Source of the DNA: Amantichitinum ursilacus
GTDB taxonomy: Bacteria; Pseudomonadota; Gammaproteobacteria; Burkholderiales; Chitinibacteraceae
Direction: 5' to 3'
Length of the DNA stretch: 64,000 bases
Assembly: GCF_001294205.1 (NCBI RefSeq)
Contig: NZ_LAQT01000010.1
Span: 186,001 to 250,000 of the forward strand
Below, piece by piece: positions 32,216 through 41,135 of the stretch (within the stretch, counting starts at the first letter, position 1; each line of letters begins with the position of its first letter). A program made the position numbers and the translations under genes. The notes beneath the pieces are model-generated. The model saw nothing but the letters and a program-made list of their open reading frames with translations, had not been told where the DNA came from and ran no database searches.

Positions 32216-33538
32216 TCATTCAATCAGTTGGTAAACGGCGTGCGGTACAGACACCGCATCGACGCTATAGCGGTAGGCCGCGGCAACCGTGTGGGCGGCG
32301 CGTTGTGCGCTGGCCTCATCACGGGCGTGGACGTAGCCGATCGCGTCGCCGGGGCTGACGGCTGTGCCCAATGGGGCCAGGCCAGTCAAACCGACGGCGT
32401 AATCGATCTGGTCATCCTGCCGGGTTCTACCGCCACCCAGATTGACAACGGTCATACCTAATGCACGGCAATTGACCGTGGCAAGTATTCCCGATTGCGT
32501 GGCCAGCACCGGCGCACACACTGCGGCGCGCGGCAAGTGCCGGTCAGGAAATTCGAGCAGATCCGCCGGGCCGCCCAGGCCGCATACCATGCGCGCAAAG
32601 CGTTCTGCGGCCTGGCCGTTGGCGAGTACGGTTTCCAGCTGCTGGCGCGCATCTGCCGGCGTGCTGGCCAGGCCCGCTTGCAACAGCATCTGACCTGCCA
32701 GCGCCATGGTCACTTCATGCAGGCGCGCGGGCTTTTGTTGCCCGGTCAAATAATCGATGGCACAGCGGATTTCAATGGCGTTGCCCGCGCACGGGGCCAG
32801 CGCCTGGTTCATGTCGGTGAGCAGCGCCGCAGTGCGCAAACCCGCGCCATTGCCCACATCGACAATGCTGCGCGCCAGTTCCACCGACAATTCCAGCGTC
32901 GGCATAAATGCGCCCGAGCCCACCTTGATATCCATCACCAGCGCCTGCAATCCGGCTGACAGCTTTTTGGAGAGGATGGATGCGGTAATCATGCCCACCG
33001 ATTCCACCGTGGCCGTCACATCGCGTACCGCGTAGATGCGCTTGTCGGCCGGGGCCAGGCTGGCGGTCTGGCCGATGATGGCGATGCCGCAATCGCGCAC
33101 CAGTTGCTGGAATTGCGCGGTGGTAGGCGTGATGGTGTAACCGGGGATGGCTTCGAGTTTGTCCAGCGTGCCGCCGGTATGGCCCAGTCCGCGGCCTGAA
33201 ATCATCGGCACAAAGCCGCCACACGCGGCCACCATCGGGCCCAGCAACAATGACGTCAGATCGCCCACGCCGCCCGTGGAATGTTTATCCACCACGGGGC
33301 CAGGCAGATCGAGTGATGACCAGTCGAGCACATCGCCCGAATCGCGCATTGCCAGCGTCAGCGCCACGCGTTCGTCGGTCGGCATGTCGTTAAAGTAAAC
33401 CGCCATGGCAAATGCGGCGATCTGGCCTTCGGAGACGCGGCCATCGACGATGCCACGCACAAATTCGGTGATTTCTTCGCGGCTGAGCGCAATGCGGTCG
33501 CGCTTTTTGCGAATGATTTCTTGCGGCAGAAACGCCAT
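32216..33538 (-). CDS. deoA: Thymidine phosphorylase
   Basis: Phosphorolysis of thymidine and deoxyuridine. The family signature [17 protein letters not shown] and [15 protein letters not shown] are present over 440 residues, the standard length. The N-terminus [19 protein letters not shown] is typical. It starts two bases after the deoC stop, indicating coupled translation. Confidence 0.95.
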   Translation of the reverse strand: MAFLPQEIIRKKRDRIALSREEITEFVRGIVDGRVSEGQIAAFAMAVYFNDMPTDERVALTLAMRDSGDVLDWSSLDLPGPVVDKHSTGGVGDLTSLLLGPMVAACGGFVPMISGRGLGHTGGTLDKLEAIPGYTITPTTAQFQQLVRDCGIAIIGQTASLAPADKRIYAVRDVTATVESVGMITASILSKKLSAGLQALVMDIKVGSGAFMPTLELSVELARSIVDVGNGAGLRTAALLTDMNQALAPCAGNAIEIRCAIDYLTGQQKPARLHEVTMALAGQMLLQAGLASTPADARQQLETVLANGQAAERFARMVCGLGGPADLLEFPDRHLPRAAVCAPVLATQSGILATVNCRALGMTVVNLGGGRTRQDDQIDYAVGLTGLAPLGTAVSPGDAIGYVHARDEASAQRAAHTVAAAYRYSVDAVSVPHAVYQLIE

Positions 33539-33540
33539 GA

Positions 33541-34314
33541 TCAGTACGCCGACGTTTTAGTCGCGCCCGCGTCGTGGCCCACCGTGGTTAGCAGATTGCC
33601 CAGCAGGCTGGATGCGCCAAAGCGGAAGGTGGCAGCGCTGGCCCAGGTGGGGCCCATGATGCGGTCGGCGATGGCCAGATAGGCGGCGGCATCGGCCGCG
33701 CTGCGCACGCCCCCCGCAGCTTTAAAGCCGACGGGTTTGCCTGCATCGTGGATCGCCTGAATCATGATTTCAGCGGCTTCCAGCGTGGCGTTGACCGGCA
33801 CTTTGCCGGTGGAGGTCTTGATAAAATGCGCGCCCGCGGCAATCGAAATCTCGCTGGCCTGGCGTATCAGCGCGGGGTCTTTCAACTCGCCGGATTCGAT
33901 GATCACTTTAAGAATCTTGTCGCCAACTGCGGCGCGGCTAAGCTCAACCAGCTTGCGGCCCACCTCGGCATCGCCCGCCAACAGCGCGCGGTACGGAAAC
34001 ACCACGTCCACTTCATCCGCACCCAGATGGATGGCGGCGGCGGTTTCGGCGGCAGCGGCTTCGGGGTCGGCGTTGCCATACGGAAAATTGGTAACCGTGG
34101 CCACCGGCAAATCCAGCCCTTCCTCGGTCAGCGCGGCTTGCGCGGTTTGCACAAATTGCGCGTACACACACAAGGCGGCGGGCGTGCCTACAGGCGTGTT
34201 GGCGGCGGCGGCCAGGGCGCGGATCGACGCGTGTGTGTCGGTGTCATTCAGCGCGGTCAGGTCCATCAGATGCAGTGCGCGCAAAGCGGCCTGGGCGAGT
34301 TGGTTGGGATGCAT
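33541..34314 (-). CDS. deoC: Deoxyribose-phosphate aldolase
   Basis: Cleaves deoxyribose 5-phosphate to acetaldehyde and glyceraldehyde 3-phosphate. The class I aldolase lysines are in [11 protein letters not shown] and FIKTSTGK, with [10 protein letters not shown] close behind. The ATG at 34314 follows GGAGAG and gives 257 residues, matching the family; the frame extends upstream without a ribosome site. Preceded by nupC by 78 bases. Confidence 0.95.
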   Translation of the reverse strand: MHPNQLAQAALRALHLMDLTALNDTDTHASIRALAAAANTPVGTPAALCVYAQFVQTAQAALTEEGLDLPVATVTNFPYGNADPEAAAAETAAAIHLGADEVDVVFPYRALLAGDAEVGRKLVELSRAAVGDKILKVIIESGELKDPALIRQASEISIAAGAHFIKTSTGKVPVNATLEAAEIMIQAIHDAGKPVGFKAAGGVRSAADAAAYLAIADRIMGPTWASAATFRFGASSLLGNLLTTVGHDAGATKTSAY

Positions 34315-34392
34315 GGCAGGCTCTCCGGGTAAGACGGCCAGCGCGGGCGGGATCACCGCACGGCTGGCCGGGTGTTGCAGTTAAAACGGGGA

Positions 34393-35667
34393 TCAGTGCA
34401 GCGAGATAAAGATCCCGGCGATGGTGGCGCTCATCAGGTTGGACAACGTGCCGGCCACCACTACGCGCAAACCATAGCGCGCCACTTCGCTGCGTTTTTC
34501 CGGGGCGACGGCGCTAAAGCCACCGGCCAGAATCGCAATCGAAGAGAAGTTGGCAAAGCCGCACAGTGCAAACGAAACAATGGCCAGCGTTTTGGGGTCG
34601 AGCACTTGCAGGCCCGCTGCGGCCACGGTGGCAGCATCTTTCAGATAAGGCGCCAGCCCGACATAGGCTACAAACTCGTTCAGGATCATTTTCTGGCCGA
34701 TAAAGTTGCCGGCCACTTGCGCGTTATCCCACGGCACGCCAATCAGCCAGGCCAGCGGCGAGAACGCCCAGCCCAGAATGACTTCGAGCGTCCAGTCGGG
34801 GTGGCCAAACCAGCCAAAAATGCCGCCGATAATGCCGTTGAGCAAGGCAATCAAACCGATAAAGCCGATCAGCATCGCGCCCACGTTCAGCGCAATCTTC
34901 AAGCCCACGCCGCAGCCCGAAGCCGCGGCTTCGATGACGTTGGCGGGCTTGTGCTCGTCAAAGTTGACGTTATCGATCTTGACGGTGCTTTCGCCCGTAC
35001 TGGGGCAGATGATCTTGGCAAACAGCAAACCACCGGGCACGGCCATAAACGACGCGGCCAGCAGGTATTCCATCTTGACGCCCAGACCGGCATAACCCGC
35101 CAGCACCGACCCGGCCACGGCGGCCATCCCACTGGCCATCACGGCAAACAGCTCGGGGCCGTTCATGTCTTTGACAAAAGGTTTGACCACGGCGGGCATT
35201 TCGCTCTGGCCAAGGAAAATGGTGGTGACGGCCGAGAATGATTCGAGCTTGGACACGCCGATGATCTTCTGGAACACCGTGCCCAGAATCAGCACAATCC
35301 AGCGCATTACGCCGATGTAATACAGCACCGAAATCAATGCGGTAACAAAGATGATGGCGGGCAATACGCGGAAGGCAAACACAAAGCCACCGTCGCCAAA
35401 CACTTCGAACATCTTCTTGTCGACCAGGCCGCCAAACAGGAACGAGATGCCATGTTGGCCAAAGTCGAGCACATGGTTGACCACGTTGGCCGCGCCGCCG
35501 AGCAGGTCTTTACCAATGGGCACAAACAGAATGAATGCGCCGATCAAGATCTGACACAACAGCGCCGCGATCACGACACGCGGTTTAATCAGGCGGCGAT
35601 TGTTGGACACTGCAAATGCAATCAATAGCAGTACCAGCATGCCGAGCAGGCTACGAGCAATATCCAT
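34393..35667 (-). CDS. nupC: Concentrative nucleoside transporter (NupC family)
   Basis: Inner-membrane nucleoside symporter of 424 residues. CNT-family landmarks include GQSEMPAVVKPFV, the NIxEAAxxG-like VIEAAASGCGVGLKIALNV and the C-terminal ALCGFANFSSIAIL. GAGGGGG precedes the ATG. It heads the deo operon, so it supplies the substrates for the genes behind it. Proton or sodium coupling is not determined here. Confidence 0.92.
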   Translation of the reverse strand: MDIARSLLGMLVLLLIAFAVSNNRRLIKPRVVIAALLCQILIGAFILFVPIGKDLLGGAANVVNHVLDFGQHGISFLFGGLVDKKMFEVFGDGGFVFAFRVLPAIIFVTALISVLYYIGVMRWIVLILGTVFQKIIGVSKLESFSAVTTIFLGQSEMPAVVKPFVKDMNGPELFAVMASGMAAVAGSVLAGYAGLGVKMEYLLAASFMAVPGGLLFAKIICPSTGESTVKIDNVNFDEHKPANVIEAAASGCGVGLKIALNVGAMLIGFIGLIALLNGIIGGIFGWFGHPDWTLEVILGWAFSPLAWLIGVPWDNAQVAGNFIGQKMILNEFVAYVGLAPYLKDAATVAAAGLQVLDPKTLAIVSFALCGFANFSSIAILAGGFSAVAPEKRSEVARYGLRVVVAGTLSNLMSATIAGIFISLH

Positions 35668-35796
35668 CTTGCTTTATCCCCCTCAGGATAGTTTTTTACG
35701 GCTCTACAGGTTGGTGTGTATCCACGCCGTGCACTCTGCGGTGCTTGCGTCGCGGGTTTGTATCAAACGTGATGTGCAGAGCGGTTTTGTTACAAA

Positions 35797-35816
35797 AACT
35801 GACCAAATGGTCAGTT
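35797..35816. promoter_or_regulatory. Palindromic operator upstream of nupC (RutR-like)
   Basis: AACTGACCAAATGGTCAGTT is a perfect 20-base palindrome, 130 bases before the nupC start. Its core TGACCAnnTGGTCA equals the binding motif known for RutR, the TetR-family uracil-responsive regulator. A second, shorter palindrome TTTTGT-T-ACAAAA (35785-35797) adjoins it. Regulator identity is inference. Confidence 0.6.
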
Positions 35817-35950
35817 AGTGATGCGCTTTATTCTGCGCGTAATTGCAAGCGCAAACAGGGGAGGTTTTTCCCTGATAGCCATCTGCGAAATAGTAGAGGG
35901 GGAATGGCGGAATCGCCATGAGGAAAATCAAGGGAGGTGCTGCGCCGCGT

Positions 35951-36098
35951 ATAGGGTGGGCTCGGCGTCTCCGTCATGACCCACCATTCAAAGTGCAGTG
36001 CCCGGATCGCAGCAACTTGCAGATAGCGAGGCTGGTGTGCAAGCGTCGCAGCAATTGCTGATGGCTTTGAATGGTGGGTCATGACCCACCCTATGCAA
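35951..36098. repeat. Dispersed palindromic repeat, copy 1
   Basis: Left arm TAGGGTGGG...ATGACCCACCATTCAAAG and right arm CTTTGAATGGTGGGTCATGACCCACCCTATG face each other across about 70 bases, between the msrP 3' end and the nupC upstream region. The rest of the 444-base gap 35668-36111 holds the nupC leader and operator and no gene that I can support. Confidence 0.85.
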
Positions 36099-36111
36099 GG
36101 CGTGCGCGGCG

Positions 36112-37062
36112 TCAATAAAACTTTTTCAGATCCATGCCCTTGTACATGCCCGCCACCTGCTGGTCGCCGTAGCCGTTAAACATCAGCGTCTTGCGGCGCA
36201 GAATCTCGCCGATGCGGCGTTCGCTGGCCTGGCTCCAGCGCGGGTGGTCCACTTCCGGGTTTACGTTGGAATAAAAGCCGTACTCGCTGGGCACGAGTTT
36301 GTTCCACGCCGTCGCCGGTTGATGATCCAGCAGGCGGATCTTGATGATGGACTTGGCGCTTTTAAAGCCATATTTCCACGGCACCACCACGCGGATCGGC
36401 GCGCCGTTGGGATTAGGCAGCGGCTTGCCATACAAACCCACCGCAATCAGCGTCAGCGGATGCATGGCTTCATCGATACGCAAGCCTTCGGTATACGGCC
36501 AGTCAATGCTGCGTTCGTTAACGCCGGGCATTTGTTTGGGGTCGGCCAGCGAAGTGAATTCAACAAACTTCGCCTTTGACGTCGGCTGCACCACCTTTAA
36601 TAGATCCGCCAGCGGAAAGCCTTCCCAAGGGATGACCATCGACCACGCTTCCACACAGCGCAGCCGGTACACGCGTTCTTCCAGCGGCGCCAGCTTCAGC
36701 AGCGCGTCCAGATCAAATGTCTGCGGCTTCATGCATTCGCCTTCCACCCGTACACTCCACGGCCGCGTCTGAAAGTGCGTTGAATTGGCAGCCGGGTCTT
36801 CTTTATCGGTGCCAAATTCATAAAAGTTGTTGTAATGCGTGATCTGATCAAACGAATTGCGCGTCTCGGTGGTGCTGAATGCGCTGGGCTTGCCCGCAAA
36901 CGAGGGCCCGGGCGCGGCGGCCGCCAACGCCAGGCCAGCGGGTAAAATGCTGCCCACCGCCAACGCGGCGCCTGCCTGCATGATGCGGCGGCGATCGGCA
37001 TAAACAGCTTCGGGCGTGATGTCGCTGGGGGCGATGTCGGACTTGAACAGATTACGGGCCAT
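36112..37062 (-). CDS. msrP: Protein-methionine-sulfoxide reductase catalytic subunit
   Basis: Periplasmic molybdopterin enzyme that repairs oxidised methionines in envelope proteins. A Tat signal ([15 protein letters not shown], arginines at 24-26) is present, and the molybdenum-ligand Cys136 lies in [17 protein letters not shown]. 316 residues, near the usual length. The normal partner, the heme membrane protein MsrQ, is not downstream; a small two-helix ORF lies just upstream instead. Confidence 0.93.
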   Translation of the reverse strand: MARNLFKSDIAPSDITPEAVYADRRRIMQAGAALAVGSILPAGLALAAAAPGPSFAGKPSAFSTTETRNSFDQITHYNNFYEFGTDKEDPAANSTHFQTRPWSVRVEGECMKPQTFDLDALLKLAPLEERVYRLRCVEAWSMVIPWEGFPLADLLKVVQPTSKAKFVEFTSLADPKQMPGVNERSIDWPYTEGLRIDEAMHPLTLIAVGLYGKPLPNPNGAPIRVVVPWKYGFKSAKSIIKIRLLDHQPATAWNKLVPSEYGFYSNVNPEVDHPRWSQASERRIGEILRRKTLMFNGYGDQQVAGMYKGMDLKKFY

Positions 37063-37092
37063 GCTGGCCTCCTTGAGGACGGGTCTGCGGGC

Positions 37093-37263
37093 TTAGAGCA
37101 CGTGCATCAGATGAAGTGCGATAAAGATCGCGGTGCTGATCAACAAAACCAGTGCCACTGATCGCATGATGCGATCCGCCCGTTGTCGTGCCGCAGGGAA
37201 AATGGCGCTGAGGATGGCAAACGCCACCACCACATACAACGCTATACGCAAAAACTGCAGCAA
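37093..37263 (-). CDS. Small two-helix membrane protein, unknown
   Basis: A 56-residue ORF starting with TTG behind GGAG at about seven bases spacing, ending 30 bases before msrP on the same strand. Translation gives two hydrophobic helices (LRIALYVVVAFAILSAIF and SVALVLLISTAIFIALHL) joined by a basic loop PAARQRADRIMR. The topology, spacing and ribosome site support a real gene, probably co-transcribed with msrP. No family is recognised and function is unknown. Confidence 0.5.
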   Translation of the reverse strand: MLQFLRIALYVVVAFAILSAIFPAARQRADRIMRSVALVLLISTAIFIALHLMHVL

Positions 37264-37487
37264 TGGATGCTCCAGGCAGGAGATTCGGGGCGGTAAGCAA
37301 GGTGACCGCGGCCACAGTGTACGGCTGTCGGTACAAGTCAGGGGTGTCCCGTACGCGCTTGTTAAAGTGTCACTTTAAGTACTGAACGCTATATGCTTCA
37401 TTCGCAAGCGTTTTATAGATTTGCGCCCCACTTCGAAAAACGATTATAAGTGATTGTATAGAAACAGGAAAACCCCGGTGCCACCTC
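37264..37487. other. Divergent gap msrP side / mraZ side
   Basis: No gene is supported here. It holds a 17-base palindrome TTAAAGTGTCACTTTAA (37362-37378), an AT-rich stretch from 37380 to 37470, and the start of a strong plus-strand terminator. The minus-strand promoter for msrP and its small partner must lie in the left part. Confidence 0.4.
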
Positions 37488-37506
37488 TTGTGGCACCCAT
37501 TTTTTT
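37477..37506 (+). terminator. Rho-independent terminator just upstream of the mraZ promoter
   Basis: GGTGCCAC (37477-37484) pairs perfectly with GTGGCACC (37490-37497) around CTCTT, followed by CA and seven T residues. No plus-strand gene precedes it for over 30 kb of alternating layout except opposite-strand genes, so its transcript is unknown. Confidence 0.8.
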
Positions 37507-37516
37507 ACTCTATAGT
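37488..37516 (+). promoter_or_regulatory. Promoter of the mraZ/dcw operon
   Basis: TTGTGG (37488-37493), 17 bases, then TATAGT (37511-37516). The -10 box overlaps the first MraZ repeat and the -35 overlaps the terminator stem. Start of transcription would be near 37523, leaving a leader of about 107 bases. Confidence 0.65.
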
Positions 37517-37550
37517 GGGGCGCAGTGGGAAAAAGTGGGTAAAAGTGCAT
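37515..37550 (+). promoter_or_regulatory. MraZ-binding repeats
   Basis: GTGGGG (37515), GTGGGA (37525) and GTGGGT (37535) recur with exact ten-base period, and a degenerate GTGCAT follows at 37545. This matches the known MraZ operator of direct GTGGGN repeats and predicts autorepression of the dcw cluster. Confidence 0.85.
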
Positions 37551-37629
37551 TTTATCTGCCCTGCTTGAGGCATCCAGCGTTGGCCAACGTGTAATCCCGA
37601 TGCCTCTGTAACCACCTGGAACCGGGGCA

Positions 37630-38067
37630 ATGTTCGGCGGCGTATCAACTCTCAATCTCGACAGCAAAGGGCGTTTGGCGATTCCGGCCAGGCACCGCGA
37701 AGTGCTGTCCGCCCATTGCGCCGGCAAGCTGGTCATCACGGTCGAGCCCGCCGGATGCCTGCTGATCTATCCAGAACCCGACTGGATTCCTGTCCGCGAC
37801 AAACTCAACCAGCTTTCTGGCGCGCAAACGCAAATCCGGCGCGTCATTGTCGGCCACGCCGAAGAAACCGACATGGACAATGCCGGTCGTGTGCTGATTC
37901 CGCCGCGTCTGCGCCAGATTGCCGGCCTCGACAAAGAAGTTGCGCTGGTTGGCATGGGCAACAAATTCGAACTGTGGGATGACGCCCGCTGGGCCGCACA
38001 GACCGCCAATGTGCTGGCTATTGACCCCGCTGAGCTGGCGCAGCAAATGCAAGGCATCGTGCTGTGA
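37630..38067 (+). CDS. mraZ: Transcriptional regulator MraZ
   Basis: AbrB-like DNA-binding protein of 145 residues built from two SpoVT/AbrB repeats: [24 protein letters not shown] and the second [20 protein letters not shown]. It represses the division cluster by binding the GTGGGN repeats found upstream of its own gene. First gene of the cluster; its stop overlaps the rsmH GTG start. Confidence 0.95.
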   Translation: MFGGVSTLNLDSKGRLAIPARHREVLSAHCAGKLVITVEPAGCLLIYPEPDWIPVRDKLNQLSGAQTQIRRVIVGHAEETDMDNAGRVLIPPRLRQIAGLDKEVALVGMGNKFELWDDARWAAQTANVLAIDPAELAQQMQGIVL

Positions 38068-38993
38068 GCTTTATCCACAAGACAGTTCTTCTGACCGAGG
38101 CCATCGACGGCCTGGGCATCCAGCCCGATGGTATTTACGTCGACGGCACCTTTGGTCGCGGTGGCCACAGCCGCCTGCTGCTCAGCAAGCTGGGCGAGCA
38201 CGGCCGCCTGATCGCTTTTGACAAAGACCCGCACGCCATCGCCGAAGCCGCGACGATCAATGATCCGCGCTTCCAGATCGTGCACGAAGGTTTTGCCGGC
38301 CTCGCCCGCGCGCTCGACGCGCTGGACGTGGGCCAGATTGACGGCCTGCTGCTGGACTTGGGGGTTTCCTCGCCGCAGCTGGACGACGGGAGCCGGGGCT
38401 TCAGTTTTCGATTTGATGCCCCGCTCGATATGCGCATGGATACCACTCGCGGCATGACCGCCGCGGACTGGATCAATAGCGCCGAAGAGAAAGACATTGC
38501 CGAGGTGATACGTGACTATGGCGAAGAGCGGTTTGCTAAGCAGGTTGCAGCAACGATTGTTGCGGGTCGGGCCGACCAACCCATTGCAACGACAAGACAA
38601 CTTGCCACGCTCGTGGCAAAAGCCGTCCGTACCCGCGAGCCGGGCCAGGACCCGGCGACGCGTACCTTCCAGGCTATACGGATTTTCATTAATCGGGAGC
38701 TTGAAGAGCTCGCGTTGATTCTGCCGCAGGCGCTGGCGCGGCTGAAGCCGGGCGGCCGCCTGAGCATCATCGCGTTTCATTCGCTCGAAGACCGCATCGT
38801 CAAACGCTTTATGCAAGACAGCTCGAAGGCGCATATGCCCAACCGGCTGCCGTTGCGCGCGTCCGAGATGCCGGTGCCGCCGCTCGAAATTGTCGGCAAG
38901 CCCATTCGCGCCAGCGCGGAGGAAGTCCGCGATAACCCGCGTGCCCGCAGTGCAATACTGCGGGTCGCGCAGAGAACCGAGGCGGCGCTATGA
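38064..38993 (+). CDS. rsmH: 16S rRNA (cytosine-1402 N4) methyltransferase
   Basis: Methylates C1402 of 16S r[18 protein letters not shown] is the SAM motif and [14 protein letters not shown] and the C-terminal [16 protein letters not shown] are family hallmarks. 309 residues. GTG start at 38064 overlaps the mraZ stop; the codons just inside contain a perfect DnaA-box sequence (38071-38079). Confidence 0.95.
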   Translation: MSFIHKTVLLTEAIDGLGIQPDGIYVDGTFGRGGHSRLLLSKLGEHGRLIAFDKDPHAIAEAATINDPRFQIVHEGFAGLARALDALDVGQIDGLLLDLGVSSPQLDDGSRGFSFRFDAPLDMRMDTTRGMTAADWINSAEEKDIAEVIRDYGEERFAKQVAATIVAGRADQPIATTRQLATLVAKAVRTREPGQDPATRTFQAIRIFINRELEELALILPQALARLKPGGRLSIIAFHSLEDRIVKRFMQDSSKAHMPNRLPLRASEMPVPPLEIVGKPIRASAEEVRDNPRARSAILRVAQRTEAAL

Positions 38994-39295
38994 CCCGCCT
39001 CAATCTGTTTTTACTGGCCCTTGCCATGATCTGCTCCGCCGCGGTGGTCACTAGCCAGCATCGCGCGCGCAAAGCGTATGGCGAACTGCAGAAAGAACAA
39101 GAGGTTGCGCGCCAACTGGACGTGGAATGGGGCCAGTTGCAGCTGGAAGAAAGCACGTGGGCCATGCATTCGCGTATCGAAGCCGAGGCCACCACGCGCT
39201 TGGGTATGCAGATGCCCGGCACGCCGCGCACCCAGGTGATTTTGCCGGACGGTAAAGCCGTTGGCCGCACCACGGTCAAGGACGACCCCTTGTGA
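38990..39295 (+). CDS. ftsL: Cell division protein FtsL
   Basis: Bitopic divisome protein of 101 residues: short cytoplasmic tail, one helix ([15 protein letters not shown]) and a periplasmic coiled coil ([20 protein letters not shown]). Forms the FtsQLB scaffold. ATGA overlaps with rsmH and GTGA with ftsI. Confidence 0.9.
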   Translation: MTRLNLFLLALAMICSAAVVTSQHRARKAYGELQKEQEVARQLDVEWGQLQLEESTWAMHSRIEAEATTRLGMQMPGTPRTQVILPDGKAVGRTTVKDDPL

Positions 39296-41133
39296 ACCGC
39301 GCGACGGCCACCGCCTCCATTCGCGCCCAGCGATATGCCCATGTGCTGAAGCTGGAGCGTTGGCGCGTCTGGACCATGCTGACCGCGCTGATGCTGCTGT
39401 TTGTAGTGTTGCTGGCGCGTGGCCTGTGGCTGCAAGCATTTAACGAAGCCTTTCTGCAAGGCCAGGGCGATGCGCGCTATACGCGTACGCTCAAGACCGA
39501 AGCCAATCGCGGCATGATCACCGATCGCAATGGCGATCCGCTGGCGATTTCCACCCCCGTACAATCGATCTGGGCCAGCCCGCGCGGCATGGCCTTGTTG
39601 CCGCCCGGCCAGAAGCGCGATGAAGACTGGGAGCCGGCCAACGACAAAGACCCGGTGCCGGTCAGCCAGGATGAACTGAAAAAACTGGCCAATGCGCTGG
39701 GCATGCCCGCCGCCGATCTGATCAAGAAAGTCAGCGATGGCCGCAAGAATGACAAGGGCGAACTGGTGCGCCCTGATTTCGTCTGGGTAAAACGTGGCTT
39801 GTCGCCCACCGACGCCAAGAGCGTGCTGGCGCTCAACGTGCCCGGCATCTACGCGCAGACCGAATACCGGCGCTATTACCCGGCGGGCGAGGTGATGGCG
39901 CACATTATTGGTTTTGTAAATATCGACGGCAAAGGTCAGGAAGGCTTTGAGCTGACGCGCGACAGCATGCTGGCGGGCAAGCCCGGCAGCCGCACCGTGA
40001 TCCGCGACCGCCGCGGTTATATCGTGGAAGACATCTCCACCATCGTGCCGCCGCGCGATGGCGAAACCCTGACGCTGTCGGTGGACCGCCGCATTCAATA
40101 TCTGGCGTATCGAGAGCTGAAAGCCGCAGTCGAAAGCAACCATGCCGCCGGTGGCGGCATCGTCGTGCTCGATGCCAAGAGCGGCGAAGTGCTGGCGCTG
40201 GCCAACGCGCCTTCATACAACCCCAACAGCCGTGAGCGCATCGACCCGGCCGCGCGTCGCAACCGTGCGCTGACCGATATCTATGAGCCCGGTTCGGTGA
40301 TGAAGCCGGTGACCATTTCGGCGGTGATGGATGCGGGCAAGCTGACGCCCGAGTCGCGCGTCGATACCTTCAACGGCACCATGGCCATCGGCCCCAACAC
40401 CATCCACGACACCCACCACGGCGGCGTGCTGAGCATTGCCCAGGTCATTCAGCAATCGTCCAACGTGGGCGCGGCGCGTATCTCTTTGATGATGCCGCGT
40501 GAATATATGTGGAACGCCTATCACAACGCCGGTTTTGGCGAAGTGCCGCACAGTGGCTTCCCCGGTGAAGCGGGCGGCATTTTGCGCAACTGGAAAAACT
40601 GGCGCCCGATCGAACAAGCCACCATGGCGTTCGGTAACGGTATTTCGGTCAGCCTGATGCAGATGGCGCGCGCCTATCAGATGTTTGCCGATGGCGGCCA
40701 GATTCATCCGATTACGTTTACCAAGCTGGTCGCGCCCGTGCCTGGCAAGCAAGTCATCAAGCCCGAAACCGCGCTGGCCATGCGCAACATGATGGAAAGC
40801 GTGGTGCAGCCGGGCGGCACCGGTATGCCGGCGCGTGTAGTGGGTTATCGCGTGGCGGGCAAAACAGGTACGTCGCACAAGCTGGAAGGCGGCGTTTATG
40901 TAAACCGCTACGTGGCGTCGTTTATCGGTATGGCGCCGGCGTCCGACCCGCGTCTGATTATTGCTGTGATGATCGATGACCCCACCGGCGGCAAGCATTT
41001 TGGCGGCTCGGTGGCGGGCCCTGTATTCAGCAACGTGATGGCGGGCAGCTTGCGCCTGCTGGGCGTGCCGCCCGATGCACCGACCGACAACATCCTGATC
41101 CCTGCCCCTGACGAATCGGATTCGAGGGAATAA
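39292..41133 (+). CDS. ftsI: Peptidoglycan transpeptidase FtsI (PBP3)
   Basis: Septal class B penicillin-binding protein, 613 residues. One N-terminal helix anchors it; the transpeptidase domain carries SxxK as GSVMK, SxN as SSN in VIQQSSNVGAAR, and KTG in AGKTGTSHK. GTG start at 39292 overlaps ftsL. Somewhat longer than E. coli FtsI (588), with an extra charged stretch around residues 105-120. Confidence 0.95.
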   Translation: MNRATATASIRAQRYAHVLKLERWRVWTMLTALMLLFVVLLARGLWLQAFNEAFLQGQGDARYTRTLKTEANRGMITDRNGDPLAISTPVQSIWASPRGMALLPPGQKRDEDWEPANDKDPVPVSQDELKKLANALGMPAADLIKKVSDGRKNDKGELVRPDFVWVKRGLSPTDAKSVLALNVPGIYAQTEYRRYYPAGEVMAHIIGFVNIDGKGQEGFELTRDSMLAGKPGSRTVIRDRRGYIVEDISTIVPPRDGETLTLSVDRRIQYLAYRELKAAVESNHAAGGGIVVLDAKSGEVLALANAPSYNPNSRERIDPAARRNRALTDIYEPGSVMKPVTISAVMDAGKLTPESRVDTFNGTMAIGPNTIHDTHHGGVLSIAQVIQQSSNVGAARISLMMPREYMWNAYHNAGFGEVPHSGFPGEAGGILRNWKNWRPIEQATMAFGNGISVSLMQMARAYQMFADGGQIHPITFTKLVAPVPGKQVIKPETALAMRNMMESVVQPGGTGMPARVVGYRVAGKTGTSHKLEGGVYVNRYVASFIGMAPASDPRLIIAVMIDDPTGGKHFGGSVAGPVFSNVMAGSLRLLGVPPDAPTDNILIPAPDESDSRE

Positions 41134-41135
41134 AC

